Shown piece after piece: positions 48,753 through 58,892 of a DNA stretch of 64,000 nt. The DNA is from Budorcas taxicolor (lineage: Eukaryota; Chordata; Mammalia; Artiodactyla; Bovidae). Below the pieces are notes generated by a model that had not been told where the DNA came from, did not search any database, and worked only from the letters and a program-made list of their open reading frames with translations. The number at the start of each line of letters is the position of its first letter. Position 1 is the stretch's first letter. The translations under genes and the position numbers were made by a program. The stretch covers positions 73,597,085 through 73,661,084 of the forward strand of contig NC_068925.1 in assembly GCF_023091745.1 (NCBI RefSeq), given 5' to 3'.

Positions 48753-48841
48753 TGGACAGAGGAGCCTGGTGGGCTACAATCCATGGGGTGGCAGAGTCAG
48801 ACACGACTGAGTGTGCACACACACACACACACACACACACA
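48753..48841 (+). mobile_element. Bov-A 3' fragment running into a (CA)n microsatellite
   Basis: ggacagaggagcctggtggg to cagacacgactgagtgtg, followed directly by about 28 bp of CA repeat (48813-48840). A SINE tail has apparently seeded the microsatellite. Confidence 0.85.
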
Positions 48842-49690
48842 GAGCTATCTTTATAGAAAAACACTCAAATGTATTCTATTTTGGTGATGTTGACTTTTTG
48901 AAATATATTTGCTTTAGCTGCAAATACTGGGGGAGTTTACTTAATCGTTTCCCAGTAAATTTTTTGTGTTTTACTGCCTGCCATCAACACTGATAATAGC
49001 ATATTTCTTTTTAGCTACTTTTGTCCGAGTTATTGGAATATAGCGGCATATTCAGAATTGAAGATTCCTGTAAGATTCTAATACGTCCTTTGCCACATTT
49101 ACATGGCAAAACATCTGCTCGTACTTTTAAATCACCTAAACATGTGTGTAAAGAAAAATGCTTAATTTCCCAAGTTATTTTCCTAAAGGGTGTGAATGTG
49201 TCTTAAATCCTTAGCTGATTTTTATGGTGCTAAAACCTATCGAAACAGCAAAGATTAAAAATACCAGTACTCAGGATTGGCAAGGGCATTCTCAGGCACT
49301 CTTGGTAGAAATGCAAACTGGCAACTTGATCTACTGGGCAGTTAAGGGACAGGTAAGCAGCAGGCATGCAAACTTTACAGGTAAGAAAAATCTTTAACTT
49401 AGCAATGTTAAACATTCAAGAATTCACCCGTTATGATAGTCATCTCAATGCAACTGCTAACTGCAAAAAAAGTTAGAATAACAGGTCAATGATAAGAGAC
49501 TGGTATAGCCACACAATGGAGTTCTGTAACACCATTAAAAAGGGTTGTTAGAAATGTATTTGATGACATAGAATAGAGTCCTGATACAACTGTATCTCTA
49601 GGATAATGGTATGTTTTAAGTGTTATACATGTATGTGTGTGCGATGTACGTGTGTGCGTGTGTATACAGAGGAAAGAAAAAATTTAGAAG

Positions 49691-50278
49691 AAAGGGTGGT
49701 CCATTGGTCAGGAATCCACCTTGCTACCGATGAACCTATGTGCAGGGCAGGAATGGAGGTGCAGCACAAAGAACGGACTTCTGGACATGGTGGGGGCGGG
49801 GGTAGGAAGGAGAGGGTGGGACAGATGGACACAGAGAGCACGGAAACATATACACCAACATCTGCAAGATAGAGTGCCACTGGCGATTTGGTGTATGACT
49901 CAGGGAGCTCAAACCGGGGCTCTGGGCCAACCTAGAGGGGCGGGATGGGGTGGGAGGTGAGAGGTGGGAGGGAGGCTCAACAGGGAAGGGGCATATGTAC
50001 ACCTACAGCTGATCCACGCTGATGTATGGCAGAAACCAGCACAATACCAAAATTACCCTTCATTGAAAAATGAAAGAAAGAATCCACTTCGCAATGCAGG
50101 GGACATGGGTTCAATCCCTGACCCAGGAATTAAGATCCCACATGCAGTGGGGCAACTGAGCCTGTGCACAAGAGAGGAGACCTCCACTGGCCACAACCAG
50201 AGAAAAGTCCACACACAGCAAAGATGACACCGAGCAGTCAAAAACACAGTAACTAAAACAAGTTTTGTTCAAAAAAAT
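49691..50278 (+). mobile_element. CHR-1 type SINE, split by a bovine L1 end
   Basis: The head at 49691-49724 (gtggtccattggtcaggaatcc) and the rest at 50080-50278 (gcaatgcaggggacatggg, ccacatgcagtggggcaactgagcc). A perfect 10-bp TSD, aatttagaag, lies at 49681-49690 and 50279-50288, from the old L1. Confidence 0.85.
49725..50079 (+). mobile_element. Bovine-type L1 3' end inserted in the CHR-1 SINE
   Basis: L1 3' UTR text: ggagagggtgggacagatgg, gtatgactcagggagctcaaac, caacctagaggggcgggatgg, ggcagaaaccagcacaatacc. A 13-bp TSD with two mismatches (gaatccaccttgc 49712-49724; gaatccacttcgc 50080-50092) duplicates SINE sequence. Confidence 0.85.
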
Positions 50279-50393
50279 AATTTAGAAGGGATTTAACAGT
50301 GGTTTCTCTTCAGGAGACATCTTCCTTATACTCATGTGAATTTTCTAATTCTCATATAATAAATATGTATTATTTTATAGTTACAGCCAGTGA

Positions 50394-50589
50394 ACCAGTG
50401 AGGTTGTTCAGTCGTGTCCAACTTCTGCGATCCCATGGACTGTAACCCACCAGGGTCCTCCATCCATGGAATTTTCCAGGCAAGGTGCTGAGTGGGTAGC
50501 CTTTCCCTTCTCCAGGGGATCTTCCCAACCCAGGGAGCAAACCCAGGTCTCCTGCATTGCAGGCAGACGCCTTACCGTCTGAGCCACCA
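50394..50589 (-). mobile_element. Bov-tA SINE, antisense, near the HHAT exon donor
   Basis: Starts ttgttcagtcgtgtccaac and ends ccgtctgagccacca. It ends 158 bp before the exon boundary at 50748. HHAT runs in the same strand direction, so the SINE is in sense with the gene. Confidence 0.9.
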
Positions 50590-50747
50590 CCTCTTGTTCA
50601 GCTGTCCTGGCTCTGGGAACACACTGGATGTTGAGTCAATCTGGCAGAAATGGCCCACGTTGCAGGTAAACGTGATGACCTCCTCCCCTCCCAAACCCAG
50701 TCCACCCATCTTGGCTGTCCCTGCCACACAAGGCAGGACCTGCTCAC

Positions 50748-50949
50748 CAAGCTGTGCTGGACGCGCGGCCTCTGCACGAGCTTCTGGACGCCGTTCTCCA
50801 CGGTGACCCCCAGCCAGTTGAGGGTGGCCCAGCACCACAGGTAGTCGTTCCCGCCATGCCAGAAGCTCACAAACGCGAACGTCATCGCAGTGGAGAAGAG
50901 GGCCCCCAGCAGGCCATGCTGTGACCCGCCCGCTGGGATGTACACGTAC
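50748..50949 (-). CDS. HHAT: HHAT internal coding exon with the catalytic histidine
   Basis: HHAT is a multi-pass ER membrane acyltransferase that attaches palmitate to the N-terminal Cys of Hedgehog proteins. Read on the minus strand, this 202-bp exon gives one base plus 67 codons starting YVYIPAGGSQHGLL and ending RPRVQHSL. It closely matches the mammalian HHAT C-terminal region. The block SFWHGG carries the invariant MBOAT histidine (His379 in human); the base before it codes Phe where I recall Tyr in human. The acceptor AG is at 50951-50950 and the donor GT at 50747-50746 (GTGAGC). The leading G completes an Arg codon split with the previous exon, which is outside the window. By human numbering it covers about residues 349-415. 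It lies 159 bp from an antisense Bov-tA SINE on the donor side. No stop or frameshift is seen, so it looks functional. Confidence 0.95.
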
Positions 50950-51138
50950 CTGGAGAAAGAGGAGGCCGTGAGGAGCCCTGCGGAGCGCTGGCCCCCAACA
51001 CCACCCGCTCCCGGCCTGATTCTCCTGCCACCCATCGCTATTCACCGTATGCAGACCCTTCCCCCACATCCAGGAGGCCACAGGGCGCTCCCTGAATGCT
51101 CCATCACACCAGGAGGTGGCAAGCACAGAAGCCTCTGG

Positions 51139-51345
51139 GGGATTCCCAGGTGGCACTAGTGGTAAAGAACCCCCCCACCAATGCAGGGAGACGTAAGAGA
51201 CGCAGATTCGATCCCTGGGTCAGGAAGATCCCCTGGAGGAGGGCATGGCAACCCACTCCAGTATTCTTGCCTGGAGAATCCCATGGACAGAGGCACCTGG
51301 TGGGCTACAGTCCATGGGGTTGCAAAGAGTCAGGCATGACTGAGC
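51139..51345 (+). mobile_element. Bov-tA SINE
   Basis: ggattcccaggtggcactag head, gattcgatccctgggtcagg, complete body to gcatgactgagcg. It lies about 190 bp from the acceptor side of the HHAT exon. Confidence 0.88.
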
Positions 51346-52082
51346 GGGGGATACCAACCTTCACGGTAGGTATGTATTTTACAGCTCAAACTATCAAGTT
51401 TCGGGTAAACCCAGTATTTAAGCACAACTGCTGAGTTCAGGCCCCTAAACGGCAGGATGGCTTTTGCAGACGAAGGGTGCCAAGGCTGGATTCCTCCAGC
51501 TTTCCAGGCAAGTTGCCCAGAAGTAGCGACAAATTCACAAGTGAGGAGAAGAGCTCTGTGCTCACAGGGCAGCCAGAAGGCAGAGCCCCCCTTGGGTAAG
51601 TTCTCTACTGCTGAGACAGCTGTCTGACCACATACAAGCAGAACTGTGTTCTTCAATCAGTATTTTCCTGCTAGAGCTGGACCAAACTCACATTGTGTTG
51701 TCAGGATCTGGAGAGCTAGAAAAACACCCTCCTTGCAGTGGTCTCTTTAAAAAGCCTATCGGTCCTTGTTTATTGCTGTCAGTGCTTCTTTGTCCAACCT
51801 TATTCCATAAAGGAAAAGGAAACGTTCATTTCCTAAACACACCATGTGTCCCAAGAATGGCACTAGGCACTTTATATGTATCACTTGACCCGATTCTTTG
51901 AAACACCATATGCTGTTCTTGCATGCCAACCCACCGAACCCACTGACAGGCTGTCCTATTTATTATTTTAATATTTTGTTGGAAATGTTATTTTGAAAAT
52001 AATTTTTAAATAGAACACTTTCATAGGCAAGCCAAAAGATACAATATAAAAACCATTCCCCAGTCAATAAATACTTCTAAGG
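51346..52082. other. HHAT upstream intron, nothing firm
   Basis: Unique-looking sequence. ggcactaggcactttatatg near 51860 hints at an old MIR/L2-type repeat. Confidence 0.35.
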
Positions 52083-52458
52083 ACTATGATGCCTTCAAAC
52101 TGTGGTGCTGGAGAAGACTCTTGAGAATCGTTTGGACTGTAAGCAGATCCAATCAGTCCATCCTAAAGGAACTAAGTCCTGAATACTCATTGGAAGGACT
52201 GATGCTGAAGCTGAAGCTCCAATCTTTTGGCCACCTGATACAAAGAGCCAACATCAGAAATGACCCTGATGCGGGAAAGATTGAGGACACGAGGAGAAGG
52301 GGATGACAGAGGATGAGATGGTCGGATGGCATCACTGACTCAATGGACATGAGTTTGAGCAAGCTCTGGGAGATGGTGAAGGACAGGGAAGCCTGGCGTG
52401 CTGCAGTCCATGGGGTTGCAAAGAGTCGGACATGACTGAGCGACTGAACAGCAACAAC
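52083..52458 (+). mobile_element. BovB 3' end, sense, older lineage
   Basis: From gatgccttcaaactgtgg to gcgactgaacagcaacaac. CAA-type tail. Short possible TSD actatg. Confidence 0.9.
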
Positions 52459-53591
52459 TATGTGATTATCAATATTTTTAAATGTCCTCCTTCACTCTCA
52501 AAGGTGCTCCAGGTCAGATGGCAAATTATCTGATCAGCTTAGACAGCCCCACTTTTTGGGTGAGAAAAACGGGGGCTGAGAACAGAAGAACCTAGATGCA
52601 AATATGCATCTCTGGCACCAGCCTTAATGTTTTCCATTGCACCTCTGGGCTTATTTTGAAAGCCCTCCTATCTTGCATTTCAATCTGAAACAAACCAGAA
52701 AGCATGTGAGAATGCACGCATTTCAGAAACAAGTGAAGCAAAGAAAATACTTTCTCTTGTTCAGAAACAAGACCGTCTCAACAATCAAGTCAGCAAATAC
52801 CCATCAAGCACCCACTACAGACTAAGGAATAATCCAGCTGTGGCCAGGGATTTATTTAGGCCTCCAGGGCAGTGCTGGTATTATGAGACACACAAAGACA
52901 TAACAGGTTGCTCCTGCCCAAAGGACAGGTATAGCTGGTTGTGAAACGACAGCAAAGAAATTCTATCATTAAGCTGACGTGGGAGTTGTTTGCTGTATCA
53001 TATGGTACAAAGTAGACCAGGGGAGCTTACGCGTATGGAAAGAACAGGGTGAGTGGAGGCAAGCAAGGTGTTAGAGGCGTAATGGTAAAGACCCCCACCT
53101 TGGCGAGGTCTAGAGAGCGAGCGAGTTTGGCCAGGAGAAGCAGGACGCTGCATCATGGACCAAGAAGGGCTGGACAATGAGTCAGAAAAACCCCACCGAC
53201 AGCCCCAGGCACAAGGGTTTTAACTGGCGTTGTGCTGCCCCCTAGAGGCTACTTGGTTATTGTTGCAGAATACTCAACAGACAAAAAAAAAAAAAAAATG
53301 GACCACAAACCTCTGCAGCCTCCAACTTGCAAAAAGATAATCACAGCTCCATCATGGTGCTCTATGAGGCTGTCCTTCACGTCATACAATCAGTTGTGTG
53401 TGTAAGAAGGTTGCATGTTAAAAAAAATGGAGTGGTCAAACCAAGTTCAAAAGGATAAGGAGTAACTGCTGTTTACAGAAATTTTGCAGATAGTAGTTTT
53501 TATAAAACAAGTTCATTCCAATCCTAATACTCTTCTCACCCAACACTGGTTTTATGTTGAGATTGTTGTTGTATCTCACTTTATCAAAATG
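52459..53591. other. Intronic stretch with A16 run
   Basis: A-run at about 53283-53298. The text agcaaatacccatcaagcaccc near 52793 looks like an old repeat. No gene. Confidence 0.35.
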
Positions 53592-54017
53592 AGCTGCACT
53601 GTGAGAGTTGGACTGTAAAGAAAGCTGAGCGCCGAAGAATTGATGCTTTTGAACTGTGGTGTTGGAGAAGACTCTTGAGAGTCCCTTGGACTACAAGGAG
53701 ATCCAACCAGTCCATCCTAAAGGAGATCAGTCCTGGGTTTTCACTGGAAGGACTGAGATTGAAGCTGAAACTCCAATACTTTGGCCACCTGATACAAAGA
53801 ACTGACTCACTGGAAAAGACCCTGATGCTGGGAGGAACTGGGGGCAGGAGGAGAAGGGGACAACAGAGGATGAGATGGTTGGATGGCATCACTGACTCAA
53901 TGGACATGAGTTTGAGTAAACTCCGGGAGCTGGCGATGGACAGGGAGGCCTGGTGTGTTGTAGTCCATGGGGTCGCAAAGAGTCGGACACGATTGAGCGA
54001 CTGAACTGAACTGAATG
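53592..54017 (+). mobile_element. BovB 3' end, sense
   Basis: tgtgagagttggactgtaaag to gcgactgaactgaactgaa. An open 109-codon frame (53675-54004) shows the conserved C-terminal block SNQSILKEISPGFSLEGL. Confidence 0.92.
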
Positions 54018-54834
54018 TATATTAGAAAACCTCAGTATAGAATAAAAACCTCTCCTTGTCCATCCACATCAATGGTCCTTAATATTAGATTCAACTCCCA
54101 AAAGAACATAATTCCAAGCTTGTGACAACGAAGTATCTAGTCCCATAATTACATGCACAGCTATTTTAGGCATCTCTTGGCATCATGGCTTTGCTACTTT
54201 CCTTCAATAATGACAGCCGACAAAAATCTGAGAATTTCTTTTATTCCAGAAACTCACAAATGGCAGGTCTCCAACAATATGAGGTTGCTTGTTTTAAACC
54301 AGAAGAGGGTATGGTCTCCCGACTGGAAAACCAAAAAAACTCCCTTCCTCTCTCTTAATTTCTAGAAGGCAGTGGATAAAGCAAGAAGGAAAATAAACCT
54401 GTTTCCTTTCACAAATTCCACCAGGCTCATGTCAGTTCCATGATTAATAAAAACAGAAACACGTCTCCTTTTAGAAAAGCAGCGGTGTGACCCCACTTAC
54501 TGAGATCCGCTGCACACTGAAACTGAGTTCCCAGTGGAAAAAAGCATTCAGCACCACCTTCTCAGCAAAGCAAAACTAAAAAGAGTTTTGTTTTTTTTTT
54601 CCTGTCAGCAACTGTGGGAGATTGAGTCTGCACAAGGCCTGCCCCCTACCCCTGCCTGCTGGCTTCGTGGGGTCACTGCTTGCAAAAAACATTGCCTGGG
54701 GTGGTTGCCATCAACTGTGCCACCTTCTTAATTTAAAACCATCTCAAACAGAATCAACGCAACATAGCAAACCCCAGCTCAGGAGGAGGAACTGATATAA
54801 AATGTAGACGTTATTTACCATGTCTACTCTCTAC
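54018..54834. other. Intronic stretch, nothing recognised
   Basis: Ordinary composition with a T-run near 54589. No exon. Confidence 0.35.
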
Positions 54835-54985
54835 TAAATAACAGGTGCTTTTATGTATACTGTTTCTAATCATTACAATAACTTTGCGAAGAACTAATAA
54901 CCAGACCTATTTTATACAGAAGAGGTAAAATCTGAACCTAGAATGTTCTAGTTTCAGAATCCCCCAGGTCTGTGTTCTATGAAGC
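54835..54985 (-). mobile_element. MIR-like SINE, antisense
   Basis: tctaatcattacaataactttgcgaag, acctattttatacagaagagg, ccaggtctgtgttctatgaag: the antisense MIR order, very diverged. Confidence 0.45.
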
Positions 54986-55166
54986 TATTTACCACAGTGA
55001 GAGCATTTTTTGGTGATATGTTCCTCTTGTTCAACCACATCTGCAGAGCAGTTTCCACAGAAACATCCACCAGCATTTTATTAACTGAAGAAACAGCCTC
55101 TGTACAAAAAGAAATCTTACTAGGGAGAAAGGTGCTCATGAATTACAAAGGCGTTTAGGCCAAGGA

Positions 55167-55343
55167 GGGCGTCTTCCCTGGTGGCTCAGACAGTAAAGAA
55201 CCTGCCTGCAAAATGCAGGAGACCCGGGTTCGATCCCTGGGTTGGGAAGATACCCTGGCGAAGGGAATTGAACAGAGGAACCTGGTGGGATACAGTCCAA
55301 GGGGTTGCAAAGAATTGGACACAACTAAGCGACTAACACTTAA
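55167..55343 (+). mobile_element. Bov-tA SINE, internally shortened
   Basis: Complete head, then a body lacking about 30 bp between gaagggaatt and gaacagagg. A perfect 8-bp TSD, gccaagga, lies at 55159-55166 and 55344-55351. Confidence 0.92.
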
Positions 55344-55395
55344 GCCAAGGAACTCTGGGCCAGAAAGCCACAGTTCAAGCTTTAAACAGACTAAA

Positions 55396-55626
55396 TAGGG
55401 ACTTCCCTGGTGGTCCAGCAGTTAGGAATCTGCCTGTCAGAGGAGGGGACAAGGATTTGATCCCGCATGCCGAGATCAAAGCCCGTGTACCACAACTATG
55501 GGGCCCGCTCGAGAGCCTGCTCCACAACGAGAGAGACCACTCGGTGAGAAGCCTGCACGTCGCAACGAGAGAGAGCCCCGGCTCGCCACAAGACCCAGGG
55601 CAGCCAAAATACAAGTAAAATGTTAA
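55396..55626 (+). mobile_element. CHR-1 type SINE
   Basis: gacttccctggtggtccagcag head, cgagagcctgctccacaacg, gcctgcacgtcgcaacgag, then cagccaaaatac tail. A perfect 12-bp TSD, aaacagactaaa, lies at 55384-55395 and 55627-55638. Confidence 0.94.
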
Positions 55627-55756
55627 AAACAGACTAAACGGGTTCCTTCTGCCCCACAAGCAGAGACTACACCTTATCGAGGCAGGCTTCGTGCAGAAGT
55701 CTGACTGTGTAAGAAGTTGGGCATAAGAGGCTGATACTTGGGGATTGTTGCTGACT

Positions 55757-56202
55757 AGGCTATGGTTTTTCCTGTGGTCATGTATGGATGTGAGAGTTGG
55801 ACTGTGAAGAAGGCTGAGCGCCGAAGAATTGATGCTTTTGAACTGTGGTGGTGGAGAAGACTCTTGAGAGTCCCTTGGACTACAAGGAGATCCAACCAGT
55901 TCATTCTGAAGGAGATCAGCCCTGGAATTTCTTTGGAGGGAATGATGCTAAAGCTGAAGCTCCAGAACTTTGGCCACCTCATGCGAAGAGTTGACTCATT
56001 GGAAAAGACTCTGATGCTGGGAGGGATTGGGGGCAGGAGGAGAAGGGGATGACCAAGGATGAGATGGCTGGATGGCATCACGGACTCGATGGACGTAAGT
56101 CTGAGTGAACTCCGGGAGTTGGTGATGGACAGGGAGGCCTGGCGTGCTGCGATTCATGGGGTCGCAAAGAGTCGGATACGACTGAGCGACTGAACTGAAC
56201 TG
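55757..56202 (+). mobile_element. BovB 3' end, sense
   Basis: taggctatggtttttcctgtgg to gcgactgaactgaactgag. An open 96-codon frame (55762-56052) shows the block CESWTVKKAERRRIDAFELW. Confidence 0.92.
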
Positions 56203-57669
56203 AGCAGATGTATGTGAAGGGGAAACAAAGTAGCTGTTTCCTTCATAATCACTAGGAAAAACTCAAGAATGTGTCTGGCAGTTGGGACAGGGGTGGTGAG
56301 AATCCACGTGGTAAAGACATTACTCTTAAAATCACAACACTTCTGTCCCAGGACTTCCCCAACAGCTTCCCGGCTTGCCAAGTTATTGTCAAACCCTTAG
56401 CCATGAACTCCAGACCCCAGCAAGATAAGGGGATGAGGCACCTAAGACGCAGAAAACCTTGGTTTTCACTGCCCTGTGGACTGAGCCGAGGTGGGCTTGC
56501 TGACTTCCCATCTGCAATGATCTATTTCTTGGCTGGGATGGGGCAGGCAGTGGCTGACATTCTATTCCAGCTCTGCTTTATCTTTCCACCCTATTTCCCA
56601 CCAGTCCTGAAATCCTGAACAAATGGGGCTTTCACACTTCTGTGCCTCTGAGCACACCATTTTCACATCCTCTACCCTCTCTGGTTTCCCAACTCCTCTA
56701 TAAAGTCTCTCTTAAATATTCTCAGTCTCTACCCCAGAGAACCTACTGTTTGTACCACTGAACTGAACAGTTATTCATCAGAAGATATCTCTTCTATTAT
56801 GATGGTCATTTCAACTAAATTTCCCTTCGGCAGTTTTAGATGTGTATGAGTGTGTATATATATATATGTGCATGCCCACATGCGCTATTATTAGCTACCG
56901 GTCAACAGTGTTTATATCTCTAACACTAATTTTCATTTACTTTTCATAGTCTCCAGTAGCTTTTTACATTTCTGACAGACTGTCACCACTGCCACAGACA
57001 CACTGTGAGCGATTAGCAAACACGGAAGGGTTATAAGGACTTGCCCCCGTTACTGGCAGAGACTTCAGAAGACACCCATTCCTAAGGAACACAGACCCCC
57101 GAGGACCCTGCGGTCTCACCACGCTCTGTAATCCTCCTTCCCCCATTAAAGTCACAGTCACGCAGCCCCCAGAGCTGTTCAAACTTCAAGAAATGTCAAA
57201 ACTTGCAAGGACTGGCCCTTTAAAGGCCAGAGCCCTCAGCAGCTGGGAAGGGCAAGACATGTGGCTGCATTGCATCGGCAGTAAGGTGACCTCACCTTCG
57301 CTTCACCAGGGTTCACTTGGGCTTCCCCCGAGTTCCGGATTAGGCTTCTCTGCAGAGATGCCCTAAACCCAGCTCTCAGGGGCAGTGGCTCCCGTGACTC
57401 GAGCCTGGCTTGAGCTTTGGCCTTGGCCACATCCGAGTTCTCTATCAGCCAAAGCCTGTGATGACCCACCAGTCAAAGCCTCATCCTCTAGCTGGTGGAC
57501 AAAGGACTGGTGTTTAGTTTTCACAAAGGGAGCGATCTACTTACTATTAAAAGTTTTCAAAGGAAGATACATGCAGAAAATATGATTTGCTTTTAGTATC
57601 TTTCTACCCAGTACACATCGTGATGGAATTTTAATAAGTAAAAGCCAGCAAAACTGGAAAAGGCAAGGA
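56203..57669. other. HHAT upstream intron, nothing recognised
   Basis: Small TA/TG patch near 56851-56868. GC-rich patch 57100-57480 without recognised coding homology. Confidence 0.35.
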
Positions 57670-57808
57670 AACACAGAGACTCTTCCCTAAAAAGACTCCA
57701 CAAGGAATGGAGCTCGGCCACATCGTGATTATAGTCCTCTGGTATAGACCCATCTCAGACTTCTGACCTCCAGTGCTGCAAGAGAATAAATTTGTGCTGT
57801 TCAGAGCT
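57670..57808 (+). mobile_element. MLT1-type LTR fragment
   Basis: agactcttccctaaaaagactcc, ctcggccacatcgtgattatagtcc, cagacttctgacctccagtgc, gagaataaatttgtgctgtt. Confidence 0.65.
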
Positions 57809-57809
57809 G

Positions 57810-57949
57810 CTGCCCCTGGAGAAGGGCATGGCAACCCACTCCAGTATTCTTGCCTGGAGAATCCCCATGGGCAGAGGAGCCTGGCAGGCTACAGTCCATG
57901 AGGCCACAAAGAGTCGGACACAACTGAGTGACTAAGCACAGCACAGCAG
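57810..57949 (+). mobile_element. Bov-A SINE fragment abutting the MLT1
   Basis: cccctggagaagggcatgg to gtcggacacaactgagtgac. It lacks the tRNA head and ends in a short cacagcag-like tail. Confidence 0.88.
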
Positions 57950-58171
57950 CTGGTTAACGAGCAACTGCAAACCTTACCTCTCCAGAAGGCTGAAAGAGAG
58001 GTCACTTTCAAAGCAGAGGGCACATTTGAGCTGAGCTAATTGCCAACATCTTTACTGAAAGATGAAAGTTTCACATGCAACTATGAAAAACTGCCTATTT
58101 AAAAATGCTATGTCCTATTTTGCAACAGAATACTATGGAATTTATAAAATAGAGATTAAACTCCAGCTATA

Positions 58172-58378
58172 TTTAGTCGGCACAGTGGTAAAGAATCCAC
58201 CTGCTGATGCAGGAGATGTGAGTTCGAACCCTGGGTTGGGAAGCTCCCCTGGAAGAGGAAATGGCAACCCACGCCAGTGTTTTTGCCTGGAGAATCCTAT
58301 GGACAGAGGAGCCTGGCGGTTACAATCCACGGGGTCGCAAAGAGTCAGACATAACTGCATGACTGAGAGTGAATGCGT
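58172..58378 (+). mobile_element. Bov-tA SINE, diverged
   Basis: gcacagtggtaaagaatccacc, gagttcgaaccctgggttggg, body to cagacataactgcatgac. Confidence 0.85.
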
Positions 58379-58892
58379 GAACATATTCAGTCTACATTTA
58401 AACCTCTAGGTTCATCTCATTAGATGCCAACACCCTTAAAAAAAATTAACCTTTTCATACCACAAAGCCAATAGATCAGGGGGTTGAAGTACTGTGCTGA
58501 TGATCCCAAGTCTGTAACTTCCATCCTAGAGAAACATTCAGCTTTCCCTCATAAATCAAAACCCAAACTCTAGCTCCTCCAAAACTCTATCTTCCCCTCT
58601 GCAGAAGAGGCTGAAAGATCATGAGAGGCTCAGCCCGGCTGCCCTTACCCCACTAGACCACGCCCAAGCAGCAACAGCAGCAAAACACCAGACAAGCAGG
58701 AAGGCAGCACTTGGTAGCTAGAGACATGGCCTTGGTCCTCCTCTGCCAATTACCAGTGCCTGCACCCGTGATCCTGTCAATAAGCCTTTGTTTAAGTGCG
58801 TACACTGAACATATACTCGGAGGAATGAAATCACCTTCAAGTATGAACTGCTGTAAAGATCAGCTGATAAAATACATGTGGGGTAAGGAATC

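Larger units (their letters stand above)
49215..50385 (+). mobile_element. Old L1/HAL1-lineage 3' end, interrupted
   Basis: The left part 49215-49690 (ggcaagggcattctcagg, actggtatagccacacaatggagttctgtaacaccattaaaaagg) continues at 50289-50385 (tttaacagtggtttctcttcagg ... attttctaattctcatataataaatatgtattattttat). The gap is a CHR-1 SINE that itself contains a bovine L1 end. Confidence 0.65.
18110..50747 (-). other. HHAT: HHAT intron, 32,638 bp
   Basis: This is the sequence between the two recognised HHAT exons. It begins with GTGAGC after the upstream exon and ends with a polypyrimidine-AG before the downstream one, both on the minus strand. The flanking exon phases agree (0/0). It is filled with BovB, L1, SINE and LTR fragments in both orientations. 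No other exon with HHAT similarity was seen inside it. Confidence 0.9.

Noticed and set aside
49606..50002. Overlapping 79-88 codon frames on both strands
   Set aside because: They lie in GT-rich simple sequence and the L1 3' UTR; shadows without homology.
50572..51156. Long minus-strand frames overlapping the HHAT exon (145 and 194 codons)
   Set aside because: They read through both splice sites into intron; only 50748-50949 has HHAT similarity, and the 194-codon frame is in a different frame.
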